Shown: in pieces, positions 22,016 through 32,190 of the stretch
Numbering within the stretch: position 1 is the first letter of the stretch
Layout: each line of letters starts with the position of its first letter
NCBI GenBank assembly: GCA_030762895.1
Contig: CM061062.1
Location: 132,353,104 to 132,417,103 of the forward strand
Direction of reading: 5' to 3'
Length of the DNA: 64,000 bases
From: Sophora flavescens
Lineage: Eukaryota; Streptophyta; Magnoliopsida; Fabales; Fabaceae
Program-made: the position numbers and the translations under genes
The notes under the pieces: model-generated
Databases searched by the model: none
The model's input: only the letters and a program-made list of their open reading frames with translations
What the model was told of the DNA's origin: nothing

Positions 22016-23300
22016 ATTAAACTCTTAAAAAAATATTTTTTTTAGAAATAATAATAAAAAAAGATTAAGATAAACATAAAACAAAATAAAAATAAAATAA
22101 AAGTTTTGTAATTATTTTTAAAAATGAAAAACTATCAACAAAGCCAACAGAGTCTTGAATTGATTATTCTTGGAATTTTGTCGTTTTTGTTCCTAGTTAT
22201 CCCACTTTCTATCTGTAGTGGATTTGATTGTACAAAGTAGCAATAATGAAAGATAGGCTTTTTTTAAGATGATGATTAAGTGGGCAATTCAGCAAGAGAA
22301 TCAACTCAGAAATGGGAGTTTGGCAATTGGGAAGAAAAAAGAACTACCTTCTGTCCTGGTTCATAATGATCTATATATTCTTGGAAATTATTGAATAGAG
22401 GGAGAGGGGAATGTCTGGTAGTGGTATCATGTGACTTTGATCTACAAACAATACAGTTGTATTTAATTTTCTTTTAATTCTTAATATACAAAAAATGTTA
22501 TTAACTTAACTCAGTTATGAACAACTTAACAACTTACTTGACTTTTACCTCCCCAAGGAAATAGGTGCTACTTTTTGAGAGAATTACCAAAGCCACTCCA
22601 TAGGGAGTCCGGTAACAACATGGGCTTTGTTCAGATTCCCAATATAGGAATCCAATTCCTCCCAAATTTTTAGTCATGATTTTTTCAAATTAATGGTTTA
22701 CTTAGATATATTTGATAATTTTCAAATATACTGCCAACCATTTTTAATACATGTGGCAATCATTATTCACTGTATCTTCTGGGCTTAAATAGCATCATGA
22801 GCATATCTATCTCAACTAATTGTCACCTAATGAAGAGACTCACAAGCATAACCCATAAAAAAAATAAAAAATAAAACTTAAGGTCCTTTTTGCTCTAATT
22901 CGACAGCCTAAATCTGGTCCAAGTGATTGAAGTAGGTACGAATTTTCATCTGACTATATTGTTGTACAGGTTTAAGTAGTTCTCTAGCTACCAAATTGGA
23001 ATCTCTGGGTGACAAAGCCCGCGCGTTTTACAGCTAACCAAAGCCCAAAATGAACAATATTGCACCCAAAAAAAAAGGGGCCAAACTGACCGTTGCACCC
23101 AAAAATATTATAGTCCAAACTGACCACAGGTCCATAACGCACATGGCCATTCAATATTAGGCAGACTAAACAAAAAAACAAAAAACAAAAAATAAAAACC
23201 AAAAATATATACCGACGTAAGTAGCTCTCCGCACCCAATTTTCCTGTAAAATTACAGGTTACAGTTACATGAGACCAAACCAAAAGAAAATAGGGAATCC
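22016..23300. other. Spacer, no gene seen
   Basis: AT-rich intergenic sequence. Short ORFs such as 22984-23316 (minus) have no recognisable domain and lie in low-complexity sequence. Confidence 0.6.
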
Positions 23301-23309
23301 ACGTTTGTT

Positions 23310-23400
23310 GGTTCAAGTCGCTAGAATTCAGTTCCTTTTCAATAAGGTCTTAATTTCGAGTCCTGTGAACGAAATCATTTAAAAAATTATATTTCACCCA
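23310..23400 (+). repeat. SINE-like fragment with B-box
   Basis: TTTCGAGTCCTGTGAACG at about 23355 resembles the Pol III B-box and the following part of tRNA-derived legume SINEs. The A-box side is degraded. Confidence 0.35.
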
Positions 23401-23404
23401 ATGA

Positions 23405-23615
23405 GTGTCGTTCAGTTGGTTGTGCAAGCTTAGCTTGTGGAGAAGTACCTAGGTTAGAATCTCGTAGAACATATTCTTTAGGAGGGTCGAAGAACACTAA
23501 AATGCACCAAACACCTGGACGAAGTTTAGTTTCATAAGGGGTCCAAATGATCTAAACTTGTAAGGATACTATGTAGACCCATTGGGGAGTCAAATGTCCT
23601 GATTACGGTGGTTTC
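23405..23615 (+). mobile_element. tRNA-derived SINE, copy 1
   Basis: A-box-like TGTCGTTCAGTTGGTTGTGC and B-box-like GGTTAGAATCTCG with Pol III spacing, then a roughly 150-bp body. The same order of motifs (TGTGCAAGCTTAGCTT, AATCTCGTAGAACA, GATCTAAACTTGT, GATTACGGTGG) recurs at 31977-32190, so two diverged copies of one family are present. Confidence 0.65.
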
Positions 23616-25015
23616 TAATCAAATGGAAAATAAAAAATTATACTTCACCTAAAAAAAAAATGTCTGAATAAATTTAAAGCACCAAATTAAAAATTGTATA
23701 TTTCATTTTGATCAAATTTCATATGCATACATGTTGCTTCTTTTATTTGGTCTAAAATCCTTGATGTTCGGAAATCACATTGGATATCGATTAATCCGAG
23801 TCAAGTCAGGAGACCCATTTAAGGGGGTAAACTCTCCTAACGCCTAGTTTTTCTATACACAAGATTCAAATCTGATGCCTTATTTAAGAGGATACAAACT
23901 CCTTATTACTTGGATCAATAAAGCTTGGTACATGTTACTTCCTTTTGAGTACTTTTTTTTTTTTTTTTTTGCGCTGGATGTCTATTTAAACATGCTAATG
24001 TTATTAATTTATTAATTAAACACTGGACTAGCACCTTGGAATCTTAAAACCTTATTTTATAAAGCTCTTAATTTAAATATTGAAACAAATTATCTTATAG
24101 TTGCTTTTTAGCAATCATATACAAACATAAAATCGATTATAACAATAACTGAATATTTAACTAATCCAAACACACTCTCTAAATCAAAAGTCTGTGACCT
24201 TGTATATACATATATGTAACGTGTGTATGTGTGAACATGCACACAATCATATTTCAAATATTTGTTATGCTAATTAGTGAATATTCTTGAATATCTAGCC
24301 TAGATGTGCTCTGAACGACCTACCACATCAGACACTTTAATTAATTAAGACACAAGTATATAGATATCCCTTGACGGCAATAAAATACATATATACAACT
24401 GTTAATTTTATTTAAACATCATCTTTTGTAGGATTCAATGACCTTAACATCCTAACTCATGACCCCTGTAACGGTGCAGCCCATCAAGCTACATACAGCA
24501 ACTATACCAATACGAAGTTTATCCAACATGGAAAAGACTTTATAATTGGTACATATATAAGAAACAAATTCAAGAAGCAGGATGTCAAAATCTAGCTAGG
24601 ATGCCTGCAGACTAGAATGTACTCGCATTCACATGAAGCATCTATATAATTAGTACAAACTATGATCTTAAGGATTCCTATTCCTTCTACTGCTGCAATG
24701 TAGTATATGTACTGACTGTGAAAGTAATGAATAAATTAAATAATAGCGTATATCAACAAATGATGTATATGCGTGTGAAAATATTATTCCTTGATGCAAC
24801 TGAATGCAAGAGAAGAAGCACAAACTTTGAATTGAATGTGTAATGACAAGACATGATCAGCTCTAAAATTCAATGGCTGGTCTAGTCAAAAAAGCAAAAC
24901 TCACTAGAAGACGCATACAGGAAGATTTCTGCATAGAGAACTAAATATTTGGCCCATTCTTCGCGGATAGGATAGAAGCAAAAGTGACATATATATGGAG
25001 CTTCTTCTCCATGAC
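23616..25015. other. Spacer, no gene seen
   Basis: AT-rich sequence with a poly-T run at about 23948-23970. No coding sequence recognised. Confidence 0.55.
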
Positions 25016-25150
25016 TTAATTCCTTTTGAGCTTCTTCATAAAGCAAGAAACTGACAACTCAATGAAAAAGAGCATCATAGCCCATAAGGGAACAGAATGG
25101 GCTTCAGGTACAGTACCACGCCGTGCATGATTGATGACACTGCAAACTAA
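25016..25150 (-). other. Possible last exon or exon relic of an unidentified gene
   Basis: On the minus strand a canonical acceptor (ATTTTACAG, ending at 25151) is followed by 44 codons and a TAA. The peptide is compositionally protein-like: a CSVINHARRGTVPEAHS segment, a hydrophobic VPLWAMMLFFIELSVSCF stretch that could span a membrane, and a basic MKKLKRN end. No upstream exon was found nearby. I do not recognise the family, and it could be chance or a gene relic. Confidence 0.25.
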
Positions 25151-25733
25151 CTGTAAAATTTCTCTTAGATTCCCTTTTTGGGATTTTCTTTTGTTTTTTT
25201 TTGAATTAAGATTTAGATTAAGGAATGCACGCCCCTTTTTGTTATGTATCTTTACCATAGATATCTCAAGAAATGTGGTGATAACTGACAAGGATCTTAT
25301 CCTTGAATTAATTTTGAGCCTTTTCAATTGGTTGAGAAGGGCAAGGTAGGAATGGGAGGGTGGGCACTATAGATCTATCATCTATGTTATCCAATTCCAA
25401 CCTAAGAGGCTGCACTTTGGTCCAATGCTTATTGAAAATATTCTTAGGCAACGGAGATTTTCAAAGTATCTCAAATGAAATATTTTGTTCAAAGAGAACG
25501 TACGTAGCTTAGCTGGTTGACCTTTATATATACTTGTGACAATAACATGATTTGCGTTTGAATTATGAGCCCAAACTCGTTTTTATCCCATTGTATATAT
25601 ATATCTTCATTGATGTTGATGGTAATTTACCCTAACCTTAAAAATAACGAAAGGAGTTCAAAAGTTTATGTTTACTGACATTTCAAATCATTTCGAATGA
25701 AAGTATGTTGATGAGAAGTGACTCCATGCATTC
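25151..25733. other. Spacer, no gene seen
   Basis: AT-rich intergenic DNA without recognisable features. Confidence 0.55.
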
Positions 25734-26095
25734 TGTTGGAAATATATATATATATATAAATAACAAAGATAAAAAAAGTAATGTATTTTTGAATGTGTTC
25801 AAATGTATAAAGGATGGTCCTATTTATAGGATTGGGATATTTACAAATGGAATCTCTTGTTAATTACAAAAATAGTCATACAATCATCTACTCATAGATT
25901 ATACAAATCGATCGGTACTAAATCATAACAAGATGTCAGTTCCTTTCCAGAAAAAAAAAAACGTGTCAGGTACAACAATAATGTCTTTACATATCATTTT
26001 TTATTCAAAAAAAATCAATCCATATATTTTTTTTCCCGATAATCAAAGACTCATGTCGTAACATACTAATTAATCAAATTAATTATATCCTAATA
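25734..26095 (-). repeat. Copia-type LTR, truncated element, minus strand
   Basis: The sequence ends in TGTTGGAAATATAT (i.e. ...CCAACA on the minus strand) and starts on the minus strand with TATTAGGATATAATTAAT, a decayed TGTTAGGATAT copia LTR start. A purine tract (CTTGAGTTTGAGAGGAA) precedes it at 26096-26112, as at a 3' LTR. A TA microsatellite lies at 25743-25757. No second LTR is found. Confidence 0.65.
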
Positions 26096-26098
26096 TTC

Positions 26099-26224
26099 CT
26101 CTCAAACTCAAGTCGGTGTGAAATGAACCAACTTGAGTTTGATAACCAAAGTATGGAAACGATTAGGATGACGAGCTTTGGTGAGCAAGCGATCAGCTGG
26201 CTGATTGAGCAAGTCAATAGTGAT
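26099..26224 (-). pseudogene. C-terminal tail of a copia polyprotein
   Basis: Minus-strand translation gives NQPADRLLTKARHPNRFHTL followed by KLKLVHFTPT and a TGA at 26110-26108. This resembles the end of the copia RNase H domain (consensus ADIFTKAL...L..KLGL). It abuts the purine tract and LTR, so 25734-26224 is the 3' end of one truncated element. Confidence 0.6.
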
Positions 26225-26940
26225 TAGACGAAGAACACAACAGAAAGCATAGGATAGAGCATGCCTTTTTATACAATGATAAAAATAGGATGACAGAACT
26301 CTCCCTTTCTGTACAAAAAGGACAGAGCATGCCCACTTGGACTGCGGGCTGCGGCTTCAGCAAAAAGTTACTGGCTTAATTAACGAAAATAAAAGAGGTC
26401 AAATTGACAAAAATTGAACTTCCTCTCACGGGACCCTCTTTCTGTCCCATCTCATCATGCACAACTATTCAGAAAGAGTTATGTTATTTGAATACAAATT
26501 TTGAATATTATATGTGATAATATATATATATATCTCTATCTTTCATTTATTTTTTATTTTTTTTATATATCCACTTCTCAAAAATACATTCAGAAAATAA
26601 ACAGGGCACCTTATGATTTGTGTACAAAAATAATTCATGTTTCAGAAATTAGCACACAAAGTTTGTTGTTATATCATATATGTAAGGAAAATACCGTTTC
26701 AGTACGAAATCAATTTGTATAAATTCTGTTCATTCCAAATAACATTTCTTTTCATGTAATGGTTTAAGATTTTTTTTCTTTAAATTTAATGTGAATATTT
26801 TTTGGGTTTTTTGAATATCATATTCAATAAACTTTGTAATTTATCAACATAAGTTACAAAAAAATTGTATACCAGTAGCGGATCTAGGACCTAACTCAGT
26901 GGGATGATTTATTTTTTAAAAAATAAAAATTAATAAAAAT
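26225..26940. other. Spacer, no gene seen
   Basis: AT-rich sequence with a short ATATATATATAT run near 26520. The ORF at 26501-26722 is low-complexity and not supported as a gene. Confidence 0.55.
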
Positions 26941-26944
26941 TATT

Positions 26945-27155
26945 TGGATTAAATATTTTTTTATCCTTAGAAAATTTTTATTCATTTTTAGTCCTTAAAA
27001 AATACAAAATTTTTGTGTTTTTGATCCATGGGTGAGGGACTAAAAAATACTACTTTTAATAAATATAGGACTAAAAATGAATAAAATTTTGTATAAGGAC
27101 TAAAATCAAATTTTACCAATTTTATTAGAATCAAAAACATATTTAACCCTAATTA
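26945..27155. mobile_element. MITE-like inverted repeat (GGACTAAAAATGAATAAAA type)
   Basis: TTTTATTCATTTTTAGTCC on one side and GGACTAAAAATGAATAAAA on the other form an inverted repeat. The arms are flanked by matching GGATTAAATAT and ATATTTAACCC ends. Such long, AT-rich, 'agtcc'-containing TIRs are common in Mutator-type MITEs of legumes. Confidence 0.55.
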
Positions 27156-27420
27156 TTATCATACATATGAATATAATATAAAGACAGAGAGGGATCGGTG
27201 AGGGTGAGAGTATTGAGAGAGAAGAGAGGGGGTTAGGTGACTGTGTTTGTTAGAAAAATTAGACAAAAAAAAGAGCAATAAGTTCAAATATATAAAAATA
27301 GTAGGGGCAAAATACAAACATCTAAAATATTTATTTGTAATTTAATTAAAGTCACACCCTGAACTGCATCTAGATCCGTCCCTGTTGTATACCAAACATA
27401 AGCAATTTTTTTTTTGAGTT

Positions 27421-27914
27421 AAGACCCAAATTGGTCCTTCAAAAATTTTGAACATCCACTTTTAGTCCTTGAAAAAATTAAGTTAACTATTTAGTCCCTC
27501 AAATTTTCAATCTGTGACACATTAGTCTTTAGATTTAGTTCTGACATCCATTTACTCGCATATGTGTCACATTAACCAACTTACTTAGCCCATTAGTGGT
27601 ACTGGGTGGCCTATGACAAATTTCCATAGTGAAAAAAAGTGCATAATTTTCAAGTATTTGGATTTTAAAATTGTGTACGTTTTTTCACTTTTTATTCATT
27701 TTTCAATGAGGAAATTCGTCACAAGCCACACAAGATCACTAACGGGTCAAGTAAGATCGTTAATGGGAGACGTAAGCAAGTAAATGGGTATCAGAACAAA
27801 ATCTAGGGACTAATGTGTCCTGCTTTGAAAATTTGAAGAATTAAATGATTAATTTATTTTTTTCAGAAACTAAAAGTGGGTCCCATAAATTTTGCAGGGA
27901 CTAAATTGGATCTT
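27421..27914. mobile_element. Mutator-like MITE with long terminal inverted repeats
   Basis: The left arm AAGACCCAAATTGGTCCTTC...CCACTTTTAGTCCTTG and the right arm (as reverse complement) AAGATCCAATTTAGTCCCTG...CCCACTTTTAGTTTCTG match over roughly 130-200 bp. Inner parts also pair (GACACATTAGTC). About 494 bp, no ORF. T-runs at both flanks prevent a clean target-site call. Confidence 0.75.
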
Positions 27915-28027
27915 TACTCTTTTTTTTTTTTTATTCACAACATAAGCTAAACTTTAGTAAGTGGCCTAAAGGATGCAATTTTGCATCAAGATAATATATA
28001 TTTTACTCTTAAATAATTTTTCTTTTT

Positions 28028-28110
28028 TTCAAGTGGCTAGCTAAATTGATAAAGATTTATGTTGCTGGCCGTGAGGTTTTGAGATCGATTCCCGGATGCA
28101 TCTTTCATAT
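28028..28110 (+). repeat. SINE-like head with Pol III A and B boxes
   Basis: GTGGCTAGCTAAATTGATAAAG (A-box-like) and GAGATCGATTCCCGG (B-box-like) lie about 30 bp apart, followed by AT-rich sequence. Looks like a short tRNA-derived SINE head rather than a tRNA gene, since no cloverleaf can be drawn. Confidence 0.4.
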
Positions 28111-28873
28111 AATTTTTCTTAAATGTGGCAAAAAGAAAAAAAGAAAAAAGTCCTTTAGCTTTAATTCTTTTATGGAAATTCTTTTATGTGCACAAATATA
28201 ATATAACTCTCTTATGGCAAGGATGGGTATAAGATTTATATATATAAAAAGTGATATTCAAATCATCATTTATTATTTCAACAAAAGAAAAAAGAGATGT
28301 TGCAGTATTGCTTATTATGTTTGTTTTTGGCACTGCAAGATTGTTCAGATCATGCGACATGAAATTGGAAAGAAGTCCCATAAAAACTTGGTAAAAAGGA
28401 ATCCGTGTCATCCACAACCAAATTTATCATATGCAAGATTTGGAGTAAATGTATTGAGATTTATGCAAAAGAAATTGGGTTATATAATATATAGCTCAAA
28501 TTCTAATTAAAAGGTGGCATGAGTTAAGAAAATTAAACTAATTAAACTTTGATTAGAATGGCTTCAAACATTTACAGCACCACACCACCCAACCCAAATG
28601 ACAACCACTTTTCAGTCTTCACCATTCAATTACACTATCAGATCCTAACCCCCCTCCCCCTTCCCACCCTATCTAATCTCTCTATGTATAGTAATCAAAA
28701 CACAAATTAATCTCACCATCAACATGACAAATTAGAGATAGACACCCACTCCCATGGCCACTAATCTAACATATCAAACCACACATGCATGCAGCTAAAT
28801 ATATATATATTTATATTAAAAGAAGCAAAGTCAGTCCAAGAATTCAATAGCACCCAACAGGGATTGTTAGCTA

Positions 28874-28877
<4 letters not shown>
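28111..28877. other. Spacer downstream of the FPF1-like gene
   Basis: No supported ORF. The small ORFs at 28184-28510 have no recognisable domain. The part next to the gene may hold its 3' UTR and polyadenylation signals, which I cannot place exactly. Confidence 0.5.

Positions 28878-28909
<32 letters not shown>
28878..28909. repeat. (AT)16 microsatellite next to the FPF1-like stop codon
   Basis: An uninterrupted 32-bp AT dinucleotide repeat. It ends one base before the TAG stop (28913-28911) of the FPF1-like gene, so the repeat forms the very start of that gene's 3' UTR. Confidence 0.95.
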
Positions 28910-28910
<1 letters not shown>

Positions 28911-29231
28911 CTACATGTCCCTAACTTCAAAGGAGTTCTTGTTCTTGACAACGATGTCATACATGTGCATGGACTTGAACTTGTTGAAATCCCTTGGGAG
29001 TGAGATGAGGTGCACGGTGGAGCGCTTGTGGAACTGAATGAGATCAGGGTCATCGTAGTAACGCTCCCACCCTAGTGAGTATAGCTTGCTCTCTAGCACC
29101 GCGTAGGAGGTGATCACCTCATTGCTTGCCGTGTGAACCAGCACCTTGCGCCCTGAACTCGAACCCTGCGTACCCGGCGGGTTCTCCACTAAACGGACCA
29201 CCCCGTTCTTGAAGACCCAAACCCCAGACAT
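28911..29231 (-). CDS. FPF1: FPF1-like (flowering promoting factor 1) protein
   Basis: Single-exon gene of 106 codons, ATG at 29231-29229, stop at 28913-28911. The protein covers the whole small FPF1 family: MSGVWVFKNGVVRLVENP at the N-terminus, then a variable GTQGSSSGR stretch. The highly conserved middle (SLGWERYYDDPDLIQFHKRS) and end (VHLISLPRDFNKFKSMHMYD, VRDM) follow. Family length is about 110 residues, so it is full length. Known members promote flowering and interact with gibberellin signalling, and some affect root growth; the role of this copy is inferred. It has no signal peptide. Upstream are a TATA box, a G-box and a GA-rich 5' leader. It is the only clearly intact protein gene in the window. 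Confidence 0.96.
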   Translation of the reverse strand: MSGVWVFKNGVVRLVENPPGTQGSSSGRKVLVHTASNEVITSYAVLESKLYSLGWERYYDDPDLIQFHKRSTVHLISLPRDFNKFKSMHMYDIVVKNKNSFEVRDM

Positions 29232-29345
29232 TCTCAGATTAGATTAGAAGAAAGAAGAAGATCAAGCTAGAAGAAAGAAGAAAGAGAAGAACAAAGTGTG
29301 TGTTTTGAGGGTTTATGAACTATAGCGTAGAGATGTGTGTGCAGT
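29232..29345 (-). promoter_or_regulatory. 5' leader of the FPF1-like gene (GA-rich)
   Basis: Minus-strand sequence between the TATA box and the ATG. It is rich in GAAGAA repeats on the plus strand (CTTCTT on the coding strand), typical of plant leaders. The transcription start is not determined. Confidence 0.45.
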
Positions 29346-29363
29346 GGGAAGGGGAGAATTGGG

Positions 29364-29374
29364 CATATATATAG
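29364..29374 (-). promoter_or_regulatory. TATA box of the FPF1-like gene
   Basis: CTATATATATG on the minus strand, about 135 bp upstream of the ATG, a usual distance for a plant gene with a short leader. Confidence 0.65.
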
Positions 29375-29432
29375 GTGAAATGATATGATCGATGGGGTAA
29401 GATGGTTTTAAAATCTTGCGTTTTTTTATGCA

Positions 29433-29438
29433 CACGTG
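29433..29438. promoter_or_regulatory. G-box in the FPF1-like promoter
   Basis: CACGTG core in ACACGTGT, about 60 bp upstream of the TATA box. G-boxes bind bZIP and bHLH factors, including light and abscisic-acid regulators. Use here is inferred from position only. Confidence 0.5.
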
Positions 29439-29783
29439 TTTTGTAATAATGTTGGGGAGATAAAGAGTACTATGAGCTTTTATCTGATTGGGGTGAATAA
29501 GGAAGAAAAAAAAAATTAGATGCGATAAAATAGAAAGAATTTTCACTTTTCTCTGATTTGGTTAACGAGAGAAAGAGAGGACGCGAGAGAAAAATCTTGA
29601 TGAAATCGACACCGTCTCTTTTTCTTATAAGAAAATAGTGAAAAAAGTATGAAATCTCAAATTTATTCCTTATTTATCGGCAACCCTCTTATCTAACGTA
29701 TGTATAAGAATTATTCAAGAAAAACTCATCTTTATACATTGTTAATTAATTTTCACGTTCTTTCCGATTTTTCTATATCAAAC
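29439..29783. other. Promoter-proximal spacer of the FPF1-like gene
   Basis: AT-rich, with GAGA-type runs around 29560-29600. No coding sequence. Confidence 0.5.
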
Positions 29784-29870
29784 CACTACAAGAAAATCAT
29801 TATTTAGCTACAAAAAATAATATGTAGTCACTAACGATCGAATTAGCGATGGATATTATATTTTTTAAAA
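29784..29870. mobile_element. CACTA-type terminus
   Basis: CACTACAAGAAAATCATT is the classic end of plant CACTA (En/Spm) elements, followed by subterminal-like TTAGCTAC and GTAGTCACTAACG repeats. No partner end (CTTGTAGTG) is seen downstream, so it is a solo or truncated terminus. Confidence 0.6.
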
Positions 29871-30670
29871 TCCTTTCTTTTTGCAACACTCTCTTTTCAG
29901 TTTTCACCCATATTTTTTTTTCTCCTCTTTTTTTCATTTCTTTTTCAAACCAAACAAAACATAAAGGAATGTTTGGATGTGATTACAGCTAAGGTAGACC
30001 TATAGGATAGAGTTTCCAAACTCCTAAATTAAGGAAGGATGCCACTCGCACACTTACACTCATTATTTCACATTTTTATTATACATTTGATTCAATTCTA
30101 CCATGTAAGCAGCATACATGTGTGTCTCTAACATCTTTCTATGCAGACATTTGGGGAAGAAAAATGTTAATTAATATATTTTCTCCCTTACATTTCTCAC
30201 ATTTATTGTGGTGGTAGAAACATGTAAAAAATAAAATAAATTTAACTATAATAAAAGAACAAAATTACATAAAATATTAGGTGACGTGTGTGTGAATGCG
30301 TATATATTATGTACAATGTTGTTGAGGGAATGGTGTTTGGGGGTACATTTTGTCTGCCTTTGGTCTTAATCGGATTGGGGGGGATCCTGATTCTCTTAAC
30401 CAATATTTGTGGATTCCAGAGTCTTGTAACCCCACTTAGAGAATCTTTGTTTTGTTTGGAGGAGAGAAAGACTTCTTCTAGAACAAGTTAATTAAGTAGG
30501 AGAATTGATAACTTATGTTGATACATATGCATACTGTGTGTATGTGACAGACGAAAGTGTATAGTGTATATATACAAAGAAAGTGTCATATACAAAGGAG
30601 CACATCTGCACATAAAATAGAGTGAACTCATTAATTGGCGAGAGCCTAATGATGCCATTAACAATTTCAA
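29871..30670. other. Spacer, no gene seen
   Basis: AT-rich sequence. The ORF at 30288-30491 is short, lacks a recognisable domain and spans a G-run, so it is not called. Confidence 0.55.
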
Positions 30671-30790
30671 TCTAGTGGAGCATGACAGAGACTTGTAGCT
30701 GACATGTTGTAGGTTCGAGTCCCCACTAGTCCCCCTGAGGAGGTAAATATAAATCTTTTTGTAAGTGCTCATAAAGCCCGAAATTTTACC
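30671..30790 (+). repeat. tRNA-related SINE fragment
   Basis: A perfect B-box, GGTTCGAGTCC, at 30712-30722. CTAGTGG at 30672 and CCACTAG at 30723 could pair like an acceptor stem. It is too short (about 58 nt) for a tRNA and continues into a non-tRNA tail. Confidence 0.5.
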
Positions 30791-31976
30791 CAATTTCAAT
30801 ATAGCAGTGTCACCCGTTGATTGCTGAATGTTGTTTTGTTTTACCGGTGAATGTTGTTTTTGGATCAAATTGTTTGACAAAAGTCTAGCTTGGTAAAGAT
30901 AAAAATTATGTGTGAGGGAGAGAATGTGGAGAAATATAAACTGAACTTGAAAGTGGTTGTGGAATGGAATAATTTCTTTAAGTAGAAAGAAGGATGCTCA
31001 TGGCGCAGACTTAGGTAAATAATATGCTTCTTTTGAAAAAGTTTTCCTATGGTTTGTGGAGAAGGAAATCAAGAAATGCATAGTGGGGTGGGGACCAAAA
31101 ACGAAAGGAACTGATCTCAATTAATTCAGGTCGATGGGTGAGGAAAATAACATTGTTGATTTTGATTAGGACATTCATGTGTATGGGGGAAGATTTCCAA
31201 GCATTTTTGTTTTTGTCTATGCCACACCTCACTGTCTATGCGTATTGTTACTTTCGGTAAAAGGGCTTTTGTTTGCTTAACTAGTTTTGACTATTCAAAT
31301 CGCCAACCTTCGAATTATATTATATATTACTATAGTTTGCGTGGGGGGCATTTGATGATAATTAATTAACAAGGAATAATAAACTTTTTATCCCCTTCAA
31401 ACCAAAACATACGTTTTGAAAATGACTATGTGAACCATATATCCTTTTGCCACTTTCTTTCCCCCCTATATAGGGACTGGGTTAAGTAGCTAGAGAGCTT
31501 ATATTTACATGTTATAATACTTAATATCTGCACCTGCATGCAATGACTCCACGAAAGAAATGGTGTCTTATAAAGGTACGATGCAGTGATAAACAAGCTG
31601 CACCTGATAGAGAGAAAACCAAAGTTGAAGTCTTAGGAAAAACAATTATTGAAAAGACCACTTAATCATAATAAAAAGTTAGCCTTTTTAATAATAATAT
31701 TTATGAAAATACCTCCTCAAATATATAAAAAACTCAGGCTCTAATTTAACCATGCACAGACACACGAACTTTGTATTGTATGGGGGTTATTACAAGAGGA
31801 GTAACATATGCATAATCAATACAATTTGACACTATATATATGAGAGATTAATTTCTCACTGTCGGATAAGACGATACTCTTTAGAAAGAAAAAAAATTAA
31901 AATTATCATCTAAATAATTACTGTTTTATGACTCGAATTGCCTTCTCCCATACAAGTTAATTGACAAATAGTTGGA
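30791..31976. other. Spacer, no gene seen
   Basis: AT-rich intergenic sequence without supported ORFs or repeats. Confidence 0.55.
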
Positions 31977-32190
31977 TATGGCTCAGTTAGTTGTGCATGC
32001 TTAAGCTTATGGGGGATCTGGATTTGAATCTCATAGAACACATTCTTGGGGAAGATCGAAGAGCCTTAATTGTGACTAAGCATCCGAACAGAGATTAGTC
32101 TAATAGTTGGTTTAAACGATCTAAGCTTGTGGGACACTCCATATACCCTAGAAAGTAAAATGCCTTAATTACGGTGGATTCCAGACCATA
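31977..32190 (+). mobile_element. tRNA-derived SINE, copy 2
   Basis: ATGGCTCAGTTAGTTGTGC (A-box) and GATTTGAATCTC (B-box) with the same downstream body as 23405-23615, including GATCTAAGCTTGTGGGA and AATTACGGTGGATTCC, followed by an A-run near 32191. Better preserved than copy 1 at the A-box. Confidence 0.7.

Noticed and set aside
22984..23316. 110-codon minus-strand ORF
   Set aside because: Low-complexity aromatic and hydrophobic content over A-rich DNA; no homology I can recognise.
30288..30491. 67-codon ORF with hydrophobic stretch
   Set aside because: No recognisable domain, no promoter context, and it spans a homopolymer G run; probably chance.
30671..30730. Possible tRNA gene
   Set aside because: Only a B-box and short pairing ends exist. 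The segment is about 58 nt and has no anticodon arm, so it is kept as a SINE-like fragment.
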